DNA from: Spirochaetota bacterium
GTDB taxonomy: Bacteria; Spirochaetota; Spirochaetia; DSM-27196; PWMO01
Assembly (NCBI GenBank): GCA_009908735.1
Contig: JAAAOR010000152.1
Location: 1 to 18,028, forward strand
DNA: 18,028 nt
Direction: 5' to 3'
Below are positions 6,993 through 14,034 of this stretch, piece by piece. The position numbers were made by a program, and so were the translations under genes. The first letter of the stretch is position 1; each line of letters opens with the position of its first letter. The notes below the pieces were generated by a model, which was not told the origin of the DNA, made no database searches, and was given only the letters and a program-made list of their open reading frames with translations.

Positions 6993-7208
6993 ATGCAGCT
7001 ACGAACACTCTGGTTACTCTATTCAGTTCTCGGTCTTTTACTTGTTGGTGCGGGCGTAAGCATAGTAGGCGAGGCTGTCATCAGAAAAGCGGCGGGTGAG
7101 CCCTGGTTTTTGATGGGCACACTGGGGCTGGTGGTTCTCAACTCCGGTGTGTCGGTCTTCGGACAGGCAATTGTGTACCGGATACAATCACTGAACGTCA
7201 CTCGGTAG
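6993..7208 (+). CDS. Small two-helix membrane protein with internal repeat, unknown function
   Basis: A 71-residue protein with two hydrophobic segments, about 7-28 and 38-62. I do not recognise a family. The two helices look like copies of each other: residues 11-32 and 42-63 align without gaps, sharing L-G-L, G-V-S, G and A (8 of 22 identical, most others conservative). I chose ATG 6993 over an in-frame ATG at 6927, because the longer version would start inside the promoter region of the divergent operon and add a charged, non-conserved-looking extension. There is no clear ribosome site; a TTGCCG/TATTTT pair (6957-6962, 6981-6986) would imply a nearly leaderless message, which is weak. It could be a small transport or stress-type membrane protein; this is only a guess. 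Confidence 0.6.
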   Translation: MQLRTLWLLYSVLGLLLVGAGVSIVGEAVIRKAAGEPWFLMGTLGLVVLNSGVSVFGQAIVYRIQSLNVTR

Positions 7209-7215
7209 CTCTCGC

Positions 7216-7264
7216 TCGGGCCCCGGCGGGCGCGAAAGGTTCGGGCCCCGGCGGGCGCGAAAGG
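7216..7264. repeat. Tandem 25-bp direct repeat, two copies, upstream of the diguanylate cyclase promoter
   Basis: The same 24 bases beginning TCGGGCCCCGG and ending GCGCGAAAGG occur at 7216-7239 and 7241-7264, one base apart. Copies are identical. Each contains the palindrome GGGCCC. The array lies after the stop of the small membrane-protein gene (7208) and ends 11 bases before the -35 box at 7276. Confidence 0.9.
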
Positions 7265-7275
7265 CAACCTGCTCG

Positions 7276-7304
7276 TTGTCGGCAGAAGCTGCGCGCGCTA
7301 TACT
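7276..7304 (+). promoter_or_regulatory. Predicted sigma70 promoter of the diguanylate cyclase operon
   Basis: TTGTCG at 7276-7281 and TATACT at 7299-7304 are 17 bases apart; the -10 box matches five of six consensus bases. Transcription should start near 7311, so the leader to ATG 7325 is very short and to ATG 7349 about 38 bases. This is the clearest promoter in the window. Confidence 0.6.
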
Positions 7305-7324
7305 ACCAGGAAGGCGCCGCGGCA

Positions 7325-10300
7325 ATGGTCGCGGACGCAAATGGGACAATGCGCATGTTTTACTCCCTCGCCGCCCTCATCCTCGTGCTATTTCCCGTTA
7401 TCGCTCCGGCGCAGGCGGTTTCCCCAGACGTCGCGTACTTCGAGCATCTCGGTCGCAAGGACGGTCTATCCAACGCCTCGATCTCGGCCATCGTGCAGGA
7501 CCGCTACGGGTTTCTGTGGTTCGGAACCCAGGCGGGGCTGAATCGCTACGACGGGCGGTCCGTCGAGGTGTTCGAGCACATGCCCTTCGAGAAGAACTCT
7601 CTCCCGCACAATCTCGTGCAGACGCTCTACGAGGATCCACGGGATCCGGTCCTCTGGGTCGGCACGTATCAGGGTCTCTCCCGCTTCGATATGCGCACAG
7701 AGCAGTTCACCAACTACGGGGCGCAGGAGGATGCCTCCTCACTCTCGAACCCCGTCGTTACGTCGGTGATTCGCGATCGGGACGGTGTGCTGTGGGTCGG
7801 GACGCTCGACGGGCTCAATCGCCTCGATCCGGAAACCGGGGAGATCGCGCGGATCGGTCTTTCTCCCGAGCCGGGAGAGCTCCCACACCAGACCGTAAGG
7901 TCTCTCTTCATAGATTCGGAGAATCAGCTGTGGATCGGCACCTACGGCGGGCTCTCGGTGCTTGACCCGGAGCGCACCGAGCTTCGTACGCCCCTCGACT
8001 CGAGCCGCCTGGACTCGCCGGCTGTCATGGACATTATGAAGTCGGGACCGTCGTCGATGTGGCTCGCCGTGTGGGACACCGGACTCGTTCGTTACAACCC
8101 CGATACCGACCACTTCCGCACGTACGAGCTTGCCGACACGCGGACCTATACCGTCGCCGGCACAGACGCTCGCCACGTCTTCGCCGGCACCTGGGGCGGC
8201 GGGCTTTTCCGCCTCGACACCGTGACCGGCGCGATTGCCCGTTTCACCCGCGGGGACCGGAAGGATTTCGGTCTATCACACGATACCGTGTACTCGCTCA
8301 CCCACGACGAGGCCGGAGCGCTGTGGATCGGCACCAATGGCGGCGGCGTAAATAGATTTTCTGAGCGCCGCACCTACCGCGTGCGCTTCAAGCACGATCC
8401 CGAGCGCGAGGGGAGCCTCTCGAGCGGGAATGTGACCGCGATCATGCGCGATAGCACCGGCATACTGTGGATCGGAACCTACAACGGTGGCTTGAATCGC
8501 TACGACCCCTCGGACGACCGCATGATTCACTACCGAGCCGACGCGGCAGATCCGAAGCGAAGGATCAGTTACGACATCGTCACGGGGATATTCGAGGATG
8601 AATCGGGCACGCTCTGGGTGGGAACGAACGACGGGCTAAACCGCTACGATCGCGACGCCGACCGGTTCGAGACCTTTCGGTCCGACCCGGCCGATTCCGC
8701 CTCCATTCCCGCAGACATCATCTACGCGTTCGAGCAGGAAGCGCCGGGCCTTCTGTGGATTGGAACCTACTCCGCAGGTGTCTTTCTCTGGGACACATCC
8801 ACCGGCATGGTGGAACACTTTCCCCACAACCCCGATGACCCGACGAGCCTAAGCGACAATTTAGTCTACGACATCCTCAAGGACAGCACGGGGACGGTGT
8901 GGGTAGCGACGAATCGAGGGTTGAACCGCTTCGATCGCGAGACCCGCTCATGGGTCCGCTACCTCCACGATATCGAAGACCGCAGCACGCTCAGCGCGAA
9001 CACCAGCCGCGAGCTCTACGAGACGAGCGACGGGGCGCTATGGATCGGGACCAACGGTGGTGGACTCAATCGCTACGACCGCGAGCGGGATGCCTTCGAA
9101 CACTACACCGCTGCGGACGGGCTCCCCTCAAACACGGTGGTCTCCATGCTCGAAGATGATGATGAGCGCCTCTGGCTCGGGACGTCGAACGGCATCTCCG
9201 TCTTTGACCCCGCGCGCGAGCACTTCCGAAATCTCAACGTCGAGGACGGCCTGGGGGGCCTGGGTTTCTCCGGCGGGGTAATGCGGGATACCGACGGCGC
9301 CCTCTGGTTCGGCGGCGGTCACGGGATCACCGTGCTCGACGGACCCATCCGCGACCCCAACACCCACCGCCCGGTCATGCACGTCATGGATGTGTCGGTC
9401 TGGGGGCAATCACTGGAGCCGCGGGACGTCACTTTCGACGGGAGCCGGATCAACTTGTCTCATCTCGAGCGCTCGATCGGATTCGAGTTCGTCGCCCTTG
9501 ACTACGCATCCCCGGATCAGAACACGTATCGCTATAAACTCGAGGGCTTTGACGAGGACTGGACGGAGAGCGGCACGCGGAATTACATCAACTACACCCG
9601 CCTGCCCGGCGGTCGATATACCTTTATCGTGGAAGGTGCCAACAGCGACGGTGTGTGGAGCGCGGAGCCGGCACGAGTTCAGCTCATCGTGCAGTCACCC
9701 CCGTGGCAACGGTGGTGGGCGGTCGCCGGCTACGTTCTCCTGGGCCTGCTGATTCTCTTCATCATCGTACGCCTGCGTGAGCGACAGGTCCTCGCCAGGC
9801 GCGTCGTGGAGCTCGATTCTCGCCGCAGCGAGCTCGAACAGGCGAATCGCACGCTCGGTGAGATATCGGTTAAAGACGGGCTCACGGGCCTCTACAACCG
9901 CCGGTACTTCGACCTCAAGCTGCAGGACACATTCAACACCGCGCGACGCTTGGGTGCCAAAATCGCGCTAATCATGATCGACATCGACGCGTTTAAACCC
10001 TACAACGACCTCTACGGCCATCCCCAGGGCGATGAATGCCTCAAGAGCCTCGCGGCCACTCTCGCGGCCGCCGTGGAGCGCTCGAGTGACTTCGTGGCCC
10101 GCTACGGTGGGGAGGAGTTTACGGTGCTTCTCGCGGACACCGATTGCGCCGGTGCGGCACGCGTTGCGGAGCGGGTGCGCAAGCACGTGCAGGATCGCGG
10201 CCTCCCATACCCGGATTCGCCGGTGGCCGGGGAGGTCACCGTGAGCGCGGGCTACTGTTCGGTCCAACCAGGCGAGGGGTATACGGCCGCCGATCTCGTC

Positions 10301-10423
10301 CGCATGGCCGACGAGGCCCTCTATGCCGCCAAGGATGCCGGGCGCAACACCACCGCCCCCTGTCCCATGTGTGGCAACGGCAACGACAACGACAGCGGGA
10401 TGCCCGAGGGGCCGAAATCATGA
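7325..10423 (+). CDS. Periplasmic two-component-type propeller sensor with Y_Y_Y domain and GGDEF diguanylate cyclase output
   Basis: A 1032-residue inner-membrane sensor. After a signal sequence (about 9-31, ending A-Q-A) come 14 Reg_prop repeats of the L-W-x-G-T-x-x-G-L-N-R-Y-D type (about 50-670), enough for two seven-bladed propellers. A Y_Y_Y domain follows (about 710-790), then one transmembrane helix (797-816), a short coiled coil and a GGDEF domain (847-1010). The active site G-G-E-E-F is at 928-932, and the product-inhibition site R-S-S-D at 919-922, so c-di-GMP synthesis with feedback is expected. The tail has C-P-M-C (1013-1016), an unusual addition. ATG 7325 has AGGAAGG at 7308-7314; ATG 7349 or 7355 would give a more standard signal peptide and leader. 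It overlaps the next gene by four bases. The ligand is unknown. Confidence 0.93.
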   Translation: MVADANGTMRMFYSLAALILVLFPVIAPAQAVSPDVAYFEHLGRKDGLSNASISAIVQDRYGFLWFGTQAGLNRYDGRSVEVFEHMPFEKNSLPHNLVQTLYEDPRDPVLWVGTYQGLSRFDMRTEQFTNYGAQEDASSLSNPVVTSVIRDRDGVLWVGTLDGLNRLDPETGEIARIGLSPEPGELPHQTVRSLFIDSENQLWIGTYGGLSVLDPERTELRTPLDSSRLDSPAVMDIMKSGPSSMWLAVWDTGLVRYNPDTDHFRTYELADTRTYTVAGTDARHVFAGTWGGGLFRLDTVTGAIARFTRGDRKDFGLSHDTVYSLTHDEAGALWIGTNGGGVNRFSERRTYRVRFKHDPEREGSLSSGNVTAIMRDSTGILWIGTYNGGLNRYDPSDDRMIHYRADAADPKRRISYDIVTGIFEDESGTLWVGTNDGLNRYDRDADRFETFRSDPADSASIPADIIYAFEQEAPGLLWIGTYSAGVFLWDTSTGMVEHFPHNPDDPTSLSDNLVYDILKDSTGTVWVATNRGLNRFDRETRSWVRYLHDIEDRSTLSANTSRELYETSDGALWIGTNGGGLNRYDRERDAFEHYTAADGLPSNTVVSMLEDDDERLWLGTSNGISVFDPAREHFRNLNVEDGLGGLGFSGGVMRDTDGALWFGGGHGITVLDGPIRDPNTHRPVMHVMDVSVWGQSLEPRDVTFDGSRINLSHLERSIGFEFVALDYASPDQNTYRYKLEGFDEDWTESGTRNYINYTRLPGGRYTFIVEGANSDGVWSAEPARVQLIVQSPPWQRWWAVAGYVLLGLLILFIIVRLRERQVLARRVVELDSRRSELEQANRTLGEISVKDGLTGLYNRRYFDLKLQDTFNTARRLGAKIALIMIDIDAFKPYNDLYGHPQGDECLKSLAATLAAAVERSSDFVARYGGEEFTVLLADTDCAGAARVAERVRKHVQDRGLPYPDSPVAGEVTVSAGYCSVQPGEGYTAADLVRMADEALYAAKDAGRNTTAPCPMCGNGNDNDSGMPEGPKS

Positions 10424-11442
10424 GTGACGATCGGGTGCAGGTAAGCCTTGATGAGGCGCACGAGCTCGCACAGCGTGCGTGCCTGAAAGCCGGTTTCTCG
10501 CCCGCCCACGCGGCGGCGATCGCGCGGACGGTAACAGTTGCCGAGCGCGATCAGGCGGTCTCCCACGGCCTCTTCCGAATCCCCTTTTATGTTCGCGCCC
10601 TCCAGGAGGCCGGTGTGTCGCCGGACGCGGAGCCCGCGTTCTCACAGACCGCACCGGCGGTTCTCCGTGCTGACTGCGGGTACGCGTTCTCGCCCCTCGC
10701 ACTCGAGCGCGGCACGCCCCGGCTCTCCGAGCGCGCCCGGGAGTCCGGCATCGCCGCCCTGTCGGTTGTCAACGCCTACAATGTGGCTGCGCTCTGGCCG
10801 GAAGTAGAGCGCCTTGCCGCCGACGGCCTCGTCGCAATGGCGCTCACCGCCTCGCTCTCCTACGTGGCGCCGGCCGGCGGACGTACGCCGCTCTACGGAA
10901 CCAATCCGATGGCCTTCGCGTGGCCGCGGAAGGGACGCCCGCCGCTTGTCTTCGACCAGGCATCGAGCGCAAGCGCGCGCGGCGAGATCCAGGTTCGCAT
11001 GCGCGACGGAGATACGATTCCCGAAGGCTGGGCAATCGACGCCAAGGGCCGACCCACTACCGATGCTGCCGCCGCCCTCGCAGGGGCCCAGCTCCCGTTC
11101 GGCGGCCACAAAGGCTCATCGATAGCGCTCATGATCGAGCTTCTCGCGGGTGCGTTGCTCGGTGATCTTTTCAGCTTCGAGGCTACTGAGGTCGACAGCG
11201 CCGGTACCGGCGTCCCACGGGGTGGAGAGCTCGTCATTGCCATGGCGCCCGAGCGCTTCGTCCCCCACGGCAACCGTGGAGCCGCGCAAGCCCACGCCGA
11301 GCGTCTTTTTGAGCGCATACTCGCCCAGGAGGGAACCCGCCTCCCGGCCGACCGGCGGTATGCGGCACGACGACGCTCGGAGACGGAGGGAGTTTCCGTT
11401 CCGAAAGCATTCTACGAGGAGCTCAGGTCTCTCGCCCGATGA
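10420..11442 (+). CDS. LDH2/MDH2-family oxidoreductase, closest to piperideine/pyrroline-2-carboxylate reductase (DpkA type)
   Basis: A 340-residue NAD(P)-dependent reductase of the malate/L-lactate dehydrogenase-2 fold. Family motifs: S-H-G-L-F-R-I-P (S48, H49), A-L-W-P-E-V-E (124-130), V-A-P-A-G-G-R, G-T-N-P-M-A-F-A-W-P, F-D-Q-A-S-S-A-S-A-R-G-E, and L-P-F-G-G-H-K-G-S near the C-terminus. The W-P-E-V-E stretch and the glycine-rich lysine motif point to the imino-acid reductases (cyclic 2-imino acids from lysine, proline or D-amino acids) more than to malate or lactate enzymes; this is inference. Position 121 is Asn where I would expect a family His (H-F-A-A-L-W), which may change catalysis. 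ATG 10420 overlaps the sensor stop (ATGA); an upstream in-frame extension to 10144 is rejected because it reads through the GGDEF region. Confidence 0.85.
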   Translation: MSDDRVQVSLDEAHELAQRACLKAGFSPAHAAAIARTVTVAERDQAVSHGLFRIPFYVRALQEAGVSPDAEPAFSQTAPAVLRADCGYAFSPLALERGTPRLSERARESGIAALSVVNAYNVAALWPEVERLAADGLVAMALTASLSYVAPAGGRTPLYGTNPMAFAWPRKGRPPLVFDQASSASARGEIQVRMRDGDTIPEGWAIDAKGRPTTDAAAALAGAQLPFGGHKGSSIALMIELLAGALLGDLFSFEATEVDSAGTGVPRGGELVIAMAPERFVPHGNRGAAQAHAERLFERILAQEGTRLPADRRYAARRRSETEGVSVPKAFYEELRSLAR

Positions 11443-12338
11443 GCGCCATCACAGACTCCATCCTCGCGCAGCATCGAGAAACCGGGTCCTGGGAGCTCTC
11501 CACCGACACTGTCCGAGAGCTTATCGGCATGGACCATGCCGACTTCTATCGCCGAATCTACGAGGAGGCCATGGGGGGAAACCGCATGGTGCAGATCGGG
11601 ATGACGACTACCCGCTTCCGGCAGGAAAACGTCGGAGAGCTTGTCACGCTTCTCGAGCTCTTCGAGGGCCCTGTTGCCGAACGGGAACTCGAGCGCGAGG
11701 GTATCTTTTTTTCCCAGGAGACACGTTTCGAAATTACGAGCCGGTTGCTTCGCCGTGCCGGCGACGCTGCCTCGGCGCACACCGTCGACCGGGGAGCCTT
11801 CGAAGCAATGCTCGAACGCCTCGGCTCATACCGGCGCGCCCGTGGGCGCTACCTCGATGAGTACTTTTCGATAGGCGACCTCATCGCCGATGCCGCCCGG
11901 GAGTACGTAGAGCTCGCGGTCTACCCCGAAGCCGACTTCGCCGAGTCGAACGTGCGGGCCTTGCTCGAGCACTACTTCTCACGTCACGTTCTCGAGCGGG
12001 AGACCGTGCTCGCAGCGGTGTGCATCGAGCTCTTCGAAATCGCGCGAGAGGTAGGCGCGGTGCGGCGGCCCGAAGAGGAGTGGGCACGGGAGCAGCGCGA
12101 GCGGCGAGAGCGAGACAGGCGGGACCGTGGCCGCGCTACGGATTCCCGCCGCCGGGCCCGCGAGGTGATGGAGCTCGAGCCCGAAGCCGGCCCCGTGAGC
12201 GCTTCCCGCCTGAAGGCGCAATACAAAGAACTGATGAAGCGCTATCATCCCGACGTAAATCCACGGGGCCTCAGAGCCTGCCAGCGAATCAACGAGGCCT
12301 ACTCGCTGCTGCTTGCCTCAGTCGTCGATTCGCCGTAA
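11439..12338 (+). CDS. J-domain (DnaJ-like) protein with uncharacterised N-terminal domain
   Basis: A 299-residue soluble protein. A J-domain occupies the last 80 residues: the H-P-D signature is at 270-272 (K-R-Y-H-P-D-V-N-P), preceded by a basic helix and followed by I-N-E-A-Y. This should stimulate an Hsp70 (DnaK) ATPase. Residues 212-240 are dense in Arg and Glu, a charged linker. The first 200 residues are helical-looking, with no match I recognise. There is no G/F region or zinc finger, so it is a class III J-protein whose N-terminus would choose the client. Start ATG 11439 overlaps the reductase stop by four bases, showing coupling. A frame of similar composition lies on the opposite strand but is a shadow. 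The client is unknown; the reductase or the transporter are candidates by position only. Confidence 0.82.
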   Translation: MSAITDSILAQHRETGSWELSTDTVRELIGMDHADFYRRIYEEAMGGNRMVQIGMTTTRFRQENVGELVTLLELFEGPVAERELEREGIFFSQETRFEITSRLLRRAGDAASAHTVDRGAFEAMLERLGSYRRARGRYLDEYFSIGDLIADAAREYVELAVYPEADFAESNVRALLEHYFSRHVLERETVLAAVCIELFEIAREVGAVRRPEEEWAREQRERRERDRRDRGRATDSRRRAREVMELEPEAGPVSASRLKAQYKELMKRYHPDVNPRGLRACQRINEAYSLLLASVVDSP

Positions 12339-12350
12339 GCTCGCGGAAAT

Positions 12351-13268
12351 ATGGACGTACTGAGGCTCATTCTTCCGCTCTTCATCATCATCTTCGTCGG
12401 CTATCTTCTGCGCAAGACGGGCTTTGCCCGGGAGGGGTTCGTAGACGAGCTCAACCGCCTTGTGTATTTCATCGGCCTGCCGGCGCTTCTCTTCTCCGAG
12501 ACAAGCCGGATCGACCCTGACGCCCTCGCCGGCGGCACCGCGGCAATCGCCTTCCCGATCATTGTCGCGATGTCAGCTCTGATCGGCTTTGCAGCGACCC
12601 TCCCGCTTTCCTTCCACCGACGCGGCCCTGTAATACAGGCCGGCTTTCGTGCGAACCTCGCCTACCTCGGCCTGCCCATCGTCAGCACGACACTCGGCAG
12701 CGAAGTACTCGGTACCGTCGCGATCATCATTGCCTCAGGCGTCATTATCAACACACTCCTAAGCGTTCTGGTGCTGAGCCTTCTCAAGCCGGACGGGGAA
12801 CACATACACCCCCTTGCGCGCCTCGGCCACACCCTTACGAACCCGCTTCTCATCGCAATCGCGCTCGGGCTCCTCTTTGCCGCCGGCGGATGGTCGCTCC
12901 CCGAGGTGCTCACCCGCCCGATAGAACTTCTCTCGCGTATGAGCCTGCCGCTCATTCTTCTCGTGCTCGGCCTCTCGCTCTCGTTTTCGGAGCTCCGCCG
13001 CAATCTGCCGAGCGCCGCCCTCGCCGCCCTCATCAAGCTCGTGGTGATGCCCGCTGTGGCATGGGGCGTTATGGCCTGGGTCTTCGACAGTTCATCGCTC
13101 GTGGCGGAGACCGTCGTGCTCATGGCCGCGATGCCCACCGCGGTTGCCAGCCAGACCTTCGCGCGTGCCTTTGAGGCGGACTCGTCGGTTTCGGCTTCGA
13201 GCGTGAGTCTCAGCACGCTCTTCGCGGTTGTGACGGTGCCGGTGCTGGTGGTTGTGATGGGAGTGTAG
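12351..13268 (+). CDS. AEC-family (auxin efflux carrier-type) membrane transporter
   Basis: A 305-residue integral membrane protein with ten hydrophobic segments, in two five-helix halves with a cytoplasmic charged loop around residues 146-160. The start L-P-L-F-I-I-I-F-V-G-Y and L-N-R-L-V-Y-F-I-G-L-P-A-L-L-F are typical of the AEC family, as is N-L-A-Y-L-G-L-P-I near residue 103. Bacterial members carry organic anions such as malate or 2-oxo acids, often with secondary-carrier energetics; the solute here is not set by sequence. It starts 12 bases after the J-protein stop and is the last gene of the operon. It ends convergent with the HPr gene, 53 bases away. Confidence 0.88.
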   Translation: MDVLRLILPLFIIIFVGYLLRKTGFAREGFVDELNRLVYFIGLPALLFSETSRIDPDALAGGTAAIAFPIIVAMSALIGFAATLPLSFHRRGPVIQAGFRANLAYLGLPIVSTTLGSEVLGTVAIIIASGVIINTLLSVLVLSLLKPDGEHIHPLARLGHTLTNPLLIAIALGLLFAAGGWSLPEVLTRPIELLSRMSLPLILLVLGLSLSFSELRRNLPSAALAALIKLVVMPAVAWGVMAWVFDSSSLVAETVVLMAAMPTAVASQTFARAFEADSSVSASSVSLSTLFAVVTVPVLVVVMGV

Positions 13269-13275
13269 GGCGTGG

Positions 13276-13303
13276 GCTCCGACGGCTGCCGGAGCGACAG
13301 CCG
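13276..13303. terminator. Possible hairpins between convergent operons
   Basis: Two overlapping six-pair stems: GCTCCG/CGGAGC (13276-13281 with 13290-13295, 8-base loop) and CGGCTG/CAGCCG (13283-13288 with 13298-13303, 9-base loop). They lie in the 53-base gap between the transporter and HPr stops. No T-run follows on either strand, so a Rho-independent terminator is unproven. Confidence 0.3.
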
Positions 13304-13321
13304 CGCTACGCTACATGCGAG

Positions 13322-13606
13322 TCAGATCGTCACGTTTTCGTTTACCTTCTGGAAATCTGAATCGATAAGCGTTTGCAGCTCCTCGATCACCTTCTCTTCG
13401 TCGGGCCCTTCGGCGGTTATGCGAATCTCATCACCCTGTGAGACATTAAGCAGAATGACCTTGATGATGTTTTTTGCGTCTGCCCACTTCTCGCCCTTGT
13501 ACACGTAGATATTCGACTCGTGAAGCTTAGCTGTGCGGACGAAAAGATCGGCCGGTCGAGAGTGGAGACCGGTCTCATTGTTCACGGTAAGACTGGTTTC
13601 TTTCAC
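13322..13606 (-). CDS. ptsH: PTS phosphocarrier HPr, with Asn at the Ser46 position
   Basis: A 94-residue cytoplasmic HPr. It carries phosphate from Enzyme I to the IIA domain on His15 in N-E-T-G-L-H-S-R-P-A. The Ser46 region, normally K-S-I-M in HprK-regulated HPr, reads D-A-K-N-I-I here, so position 46 is Asn and HPr kinase control is not expected. The C-terminal helix with D-E-E-K-V-I-E-E-L is normal. The GTG start at 13606 is preceded by GGAGGT at 13613-13618. It is the last gene of the PTS operon, 37 bases after the unknown membrane protein. Because the operon also has Enzyme I, this may be a dedicated HPr rather than the general one; that is inference. Confidence 0.92.
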   Translation of the reverse strand: MKETSLTVNNETGLHSRPADLFVRTAKLHESNIYVYKGEKWADAKNIIKVILLNVSQGDEIRITAEGPDEEKVIEELQTLIDSDFQKVNENVTI

Positions 13607-13643
13607 GTACTACCTCCGCTGTGCAAAATGTCTGTGAAAACCG

Positions 13644-14024
13644 CTATTCAGGCGCCGAGGTCCGCCTTCGGCGGTAGGCGCGGCGGTATTTCTTTCGTAT
13701 TACCATTTCGATGTTAGCTTCGCTCAGCCGGTGAACCCCAAAGAAGAACGGCGAGGCAATGAAGGGTAGGATGGCCGCCTCGCGAATCTCCGACATCTCA
13801 AGCTGTAGCTCTCCACGAGCGAACGCAGCCGCAGCGGCCGGGACATCATGGGAACCGGCTCGCTCGGAAAGAAGTGCCTCGATCCTCTTTAGGTTCACAT
13901 GCGCCACGGCTACCACGAGACCGTAGAGCACTACGATGAGGTTAAGCACAAGCTGGTGCTGCATGTACAGGTCAATCACCTGATACGCGTAGCGGCCGAT
14001 CGTCCCAAAGAAAATCCGTACCAT
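13644..14024 (-). CDS. Uncharacterised membrane-associated protein in the PTS operon
   Basis: A 126-residue protein I do not recognise. One clear transmembrane helix spans about residues 24-43 (L-N-L-I-V-V-L-Y-G-L core). A helical, partly acidic stretch with A-A-A-A-A-F-A-R-G-E follows, then a second short hydrophobic run (83-97, P-F-I-A-S-P-F-F-F-G) and a very basic end (R and K at 110-121). The ATG at 14024 is preceded by AAGGAG whose bases overlap the stop of the DeoR gene (14035-14037), so translation is probably coupled. An in-frame upstream ATG at 14096 is rejected as it lies inside deoR. Being between regulator and HPr, it may modulate or anchor the transport system. No function is claimed. 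Confidence 0.72.
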   Translation of the reverse strand: MVRIFFGTIGRYAYQVIDLYMQHQLVLNLIVVLYGLVVAVAHVNLKRIEALLSERAGSHDVPAAAAAFARGELQLEMSEIREAAILPFIASPFFFGVHRLSEANIEMVIRKKYRRAYRRRRTSAPE

Positions 14025-14034
14025 CCATTTCTCC

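Noticed and set aside
7216..7264. The tandem 25-bp unit as the start of a CRISPR array
   Set aside because: Only two copies with a one-base gap and no spacers; no cas gene is present.
7276..7965. A 229-codon plus-strand frame overlapping the start of the sensor
   Set aside because: It is Arg-rich, has no domain, and lies in a different frame from the signal peptide and propeller repeats.
10144..10419. 92-codon upstream extension of the LDH2-type reductase
   Set aside because: It overlaps the GGDEF catalytic region in another frame and is rich in Arg/Gly; the ATGA overlap at 10420-10423 gives a natural start.
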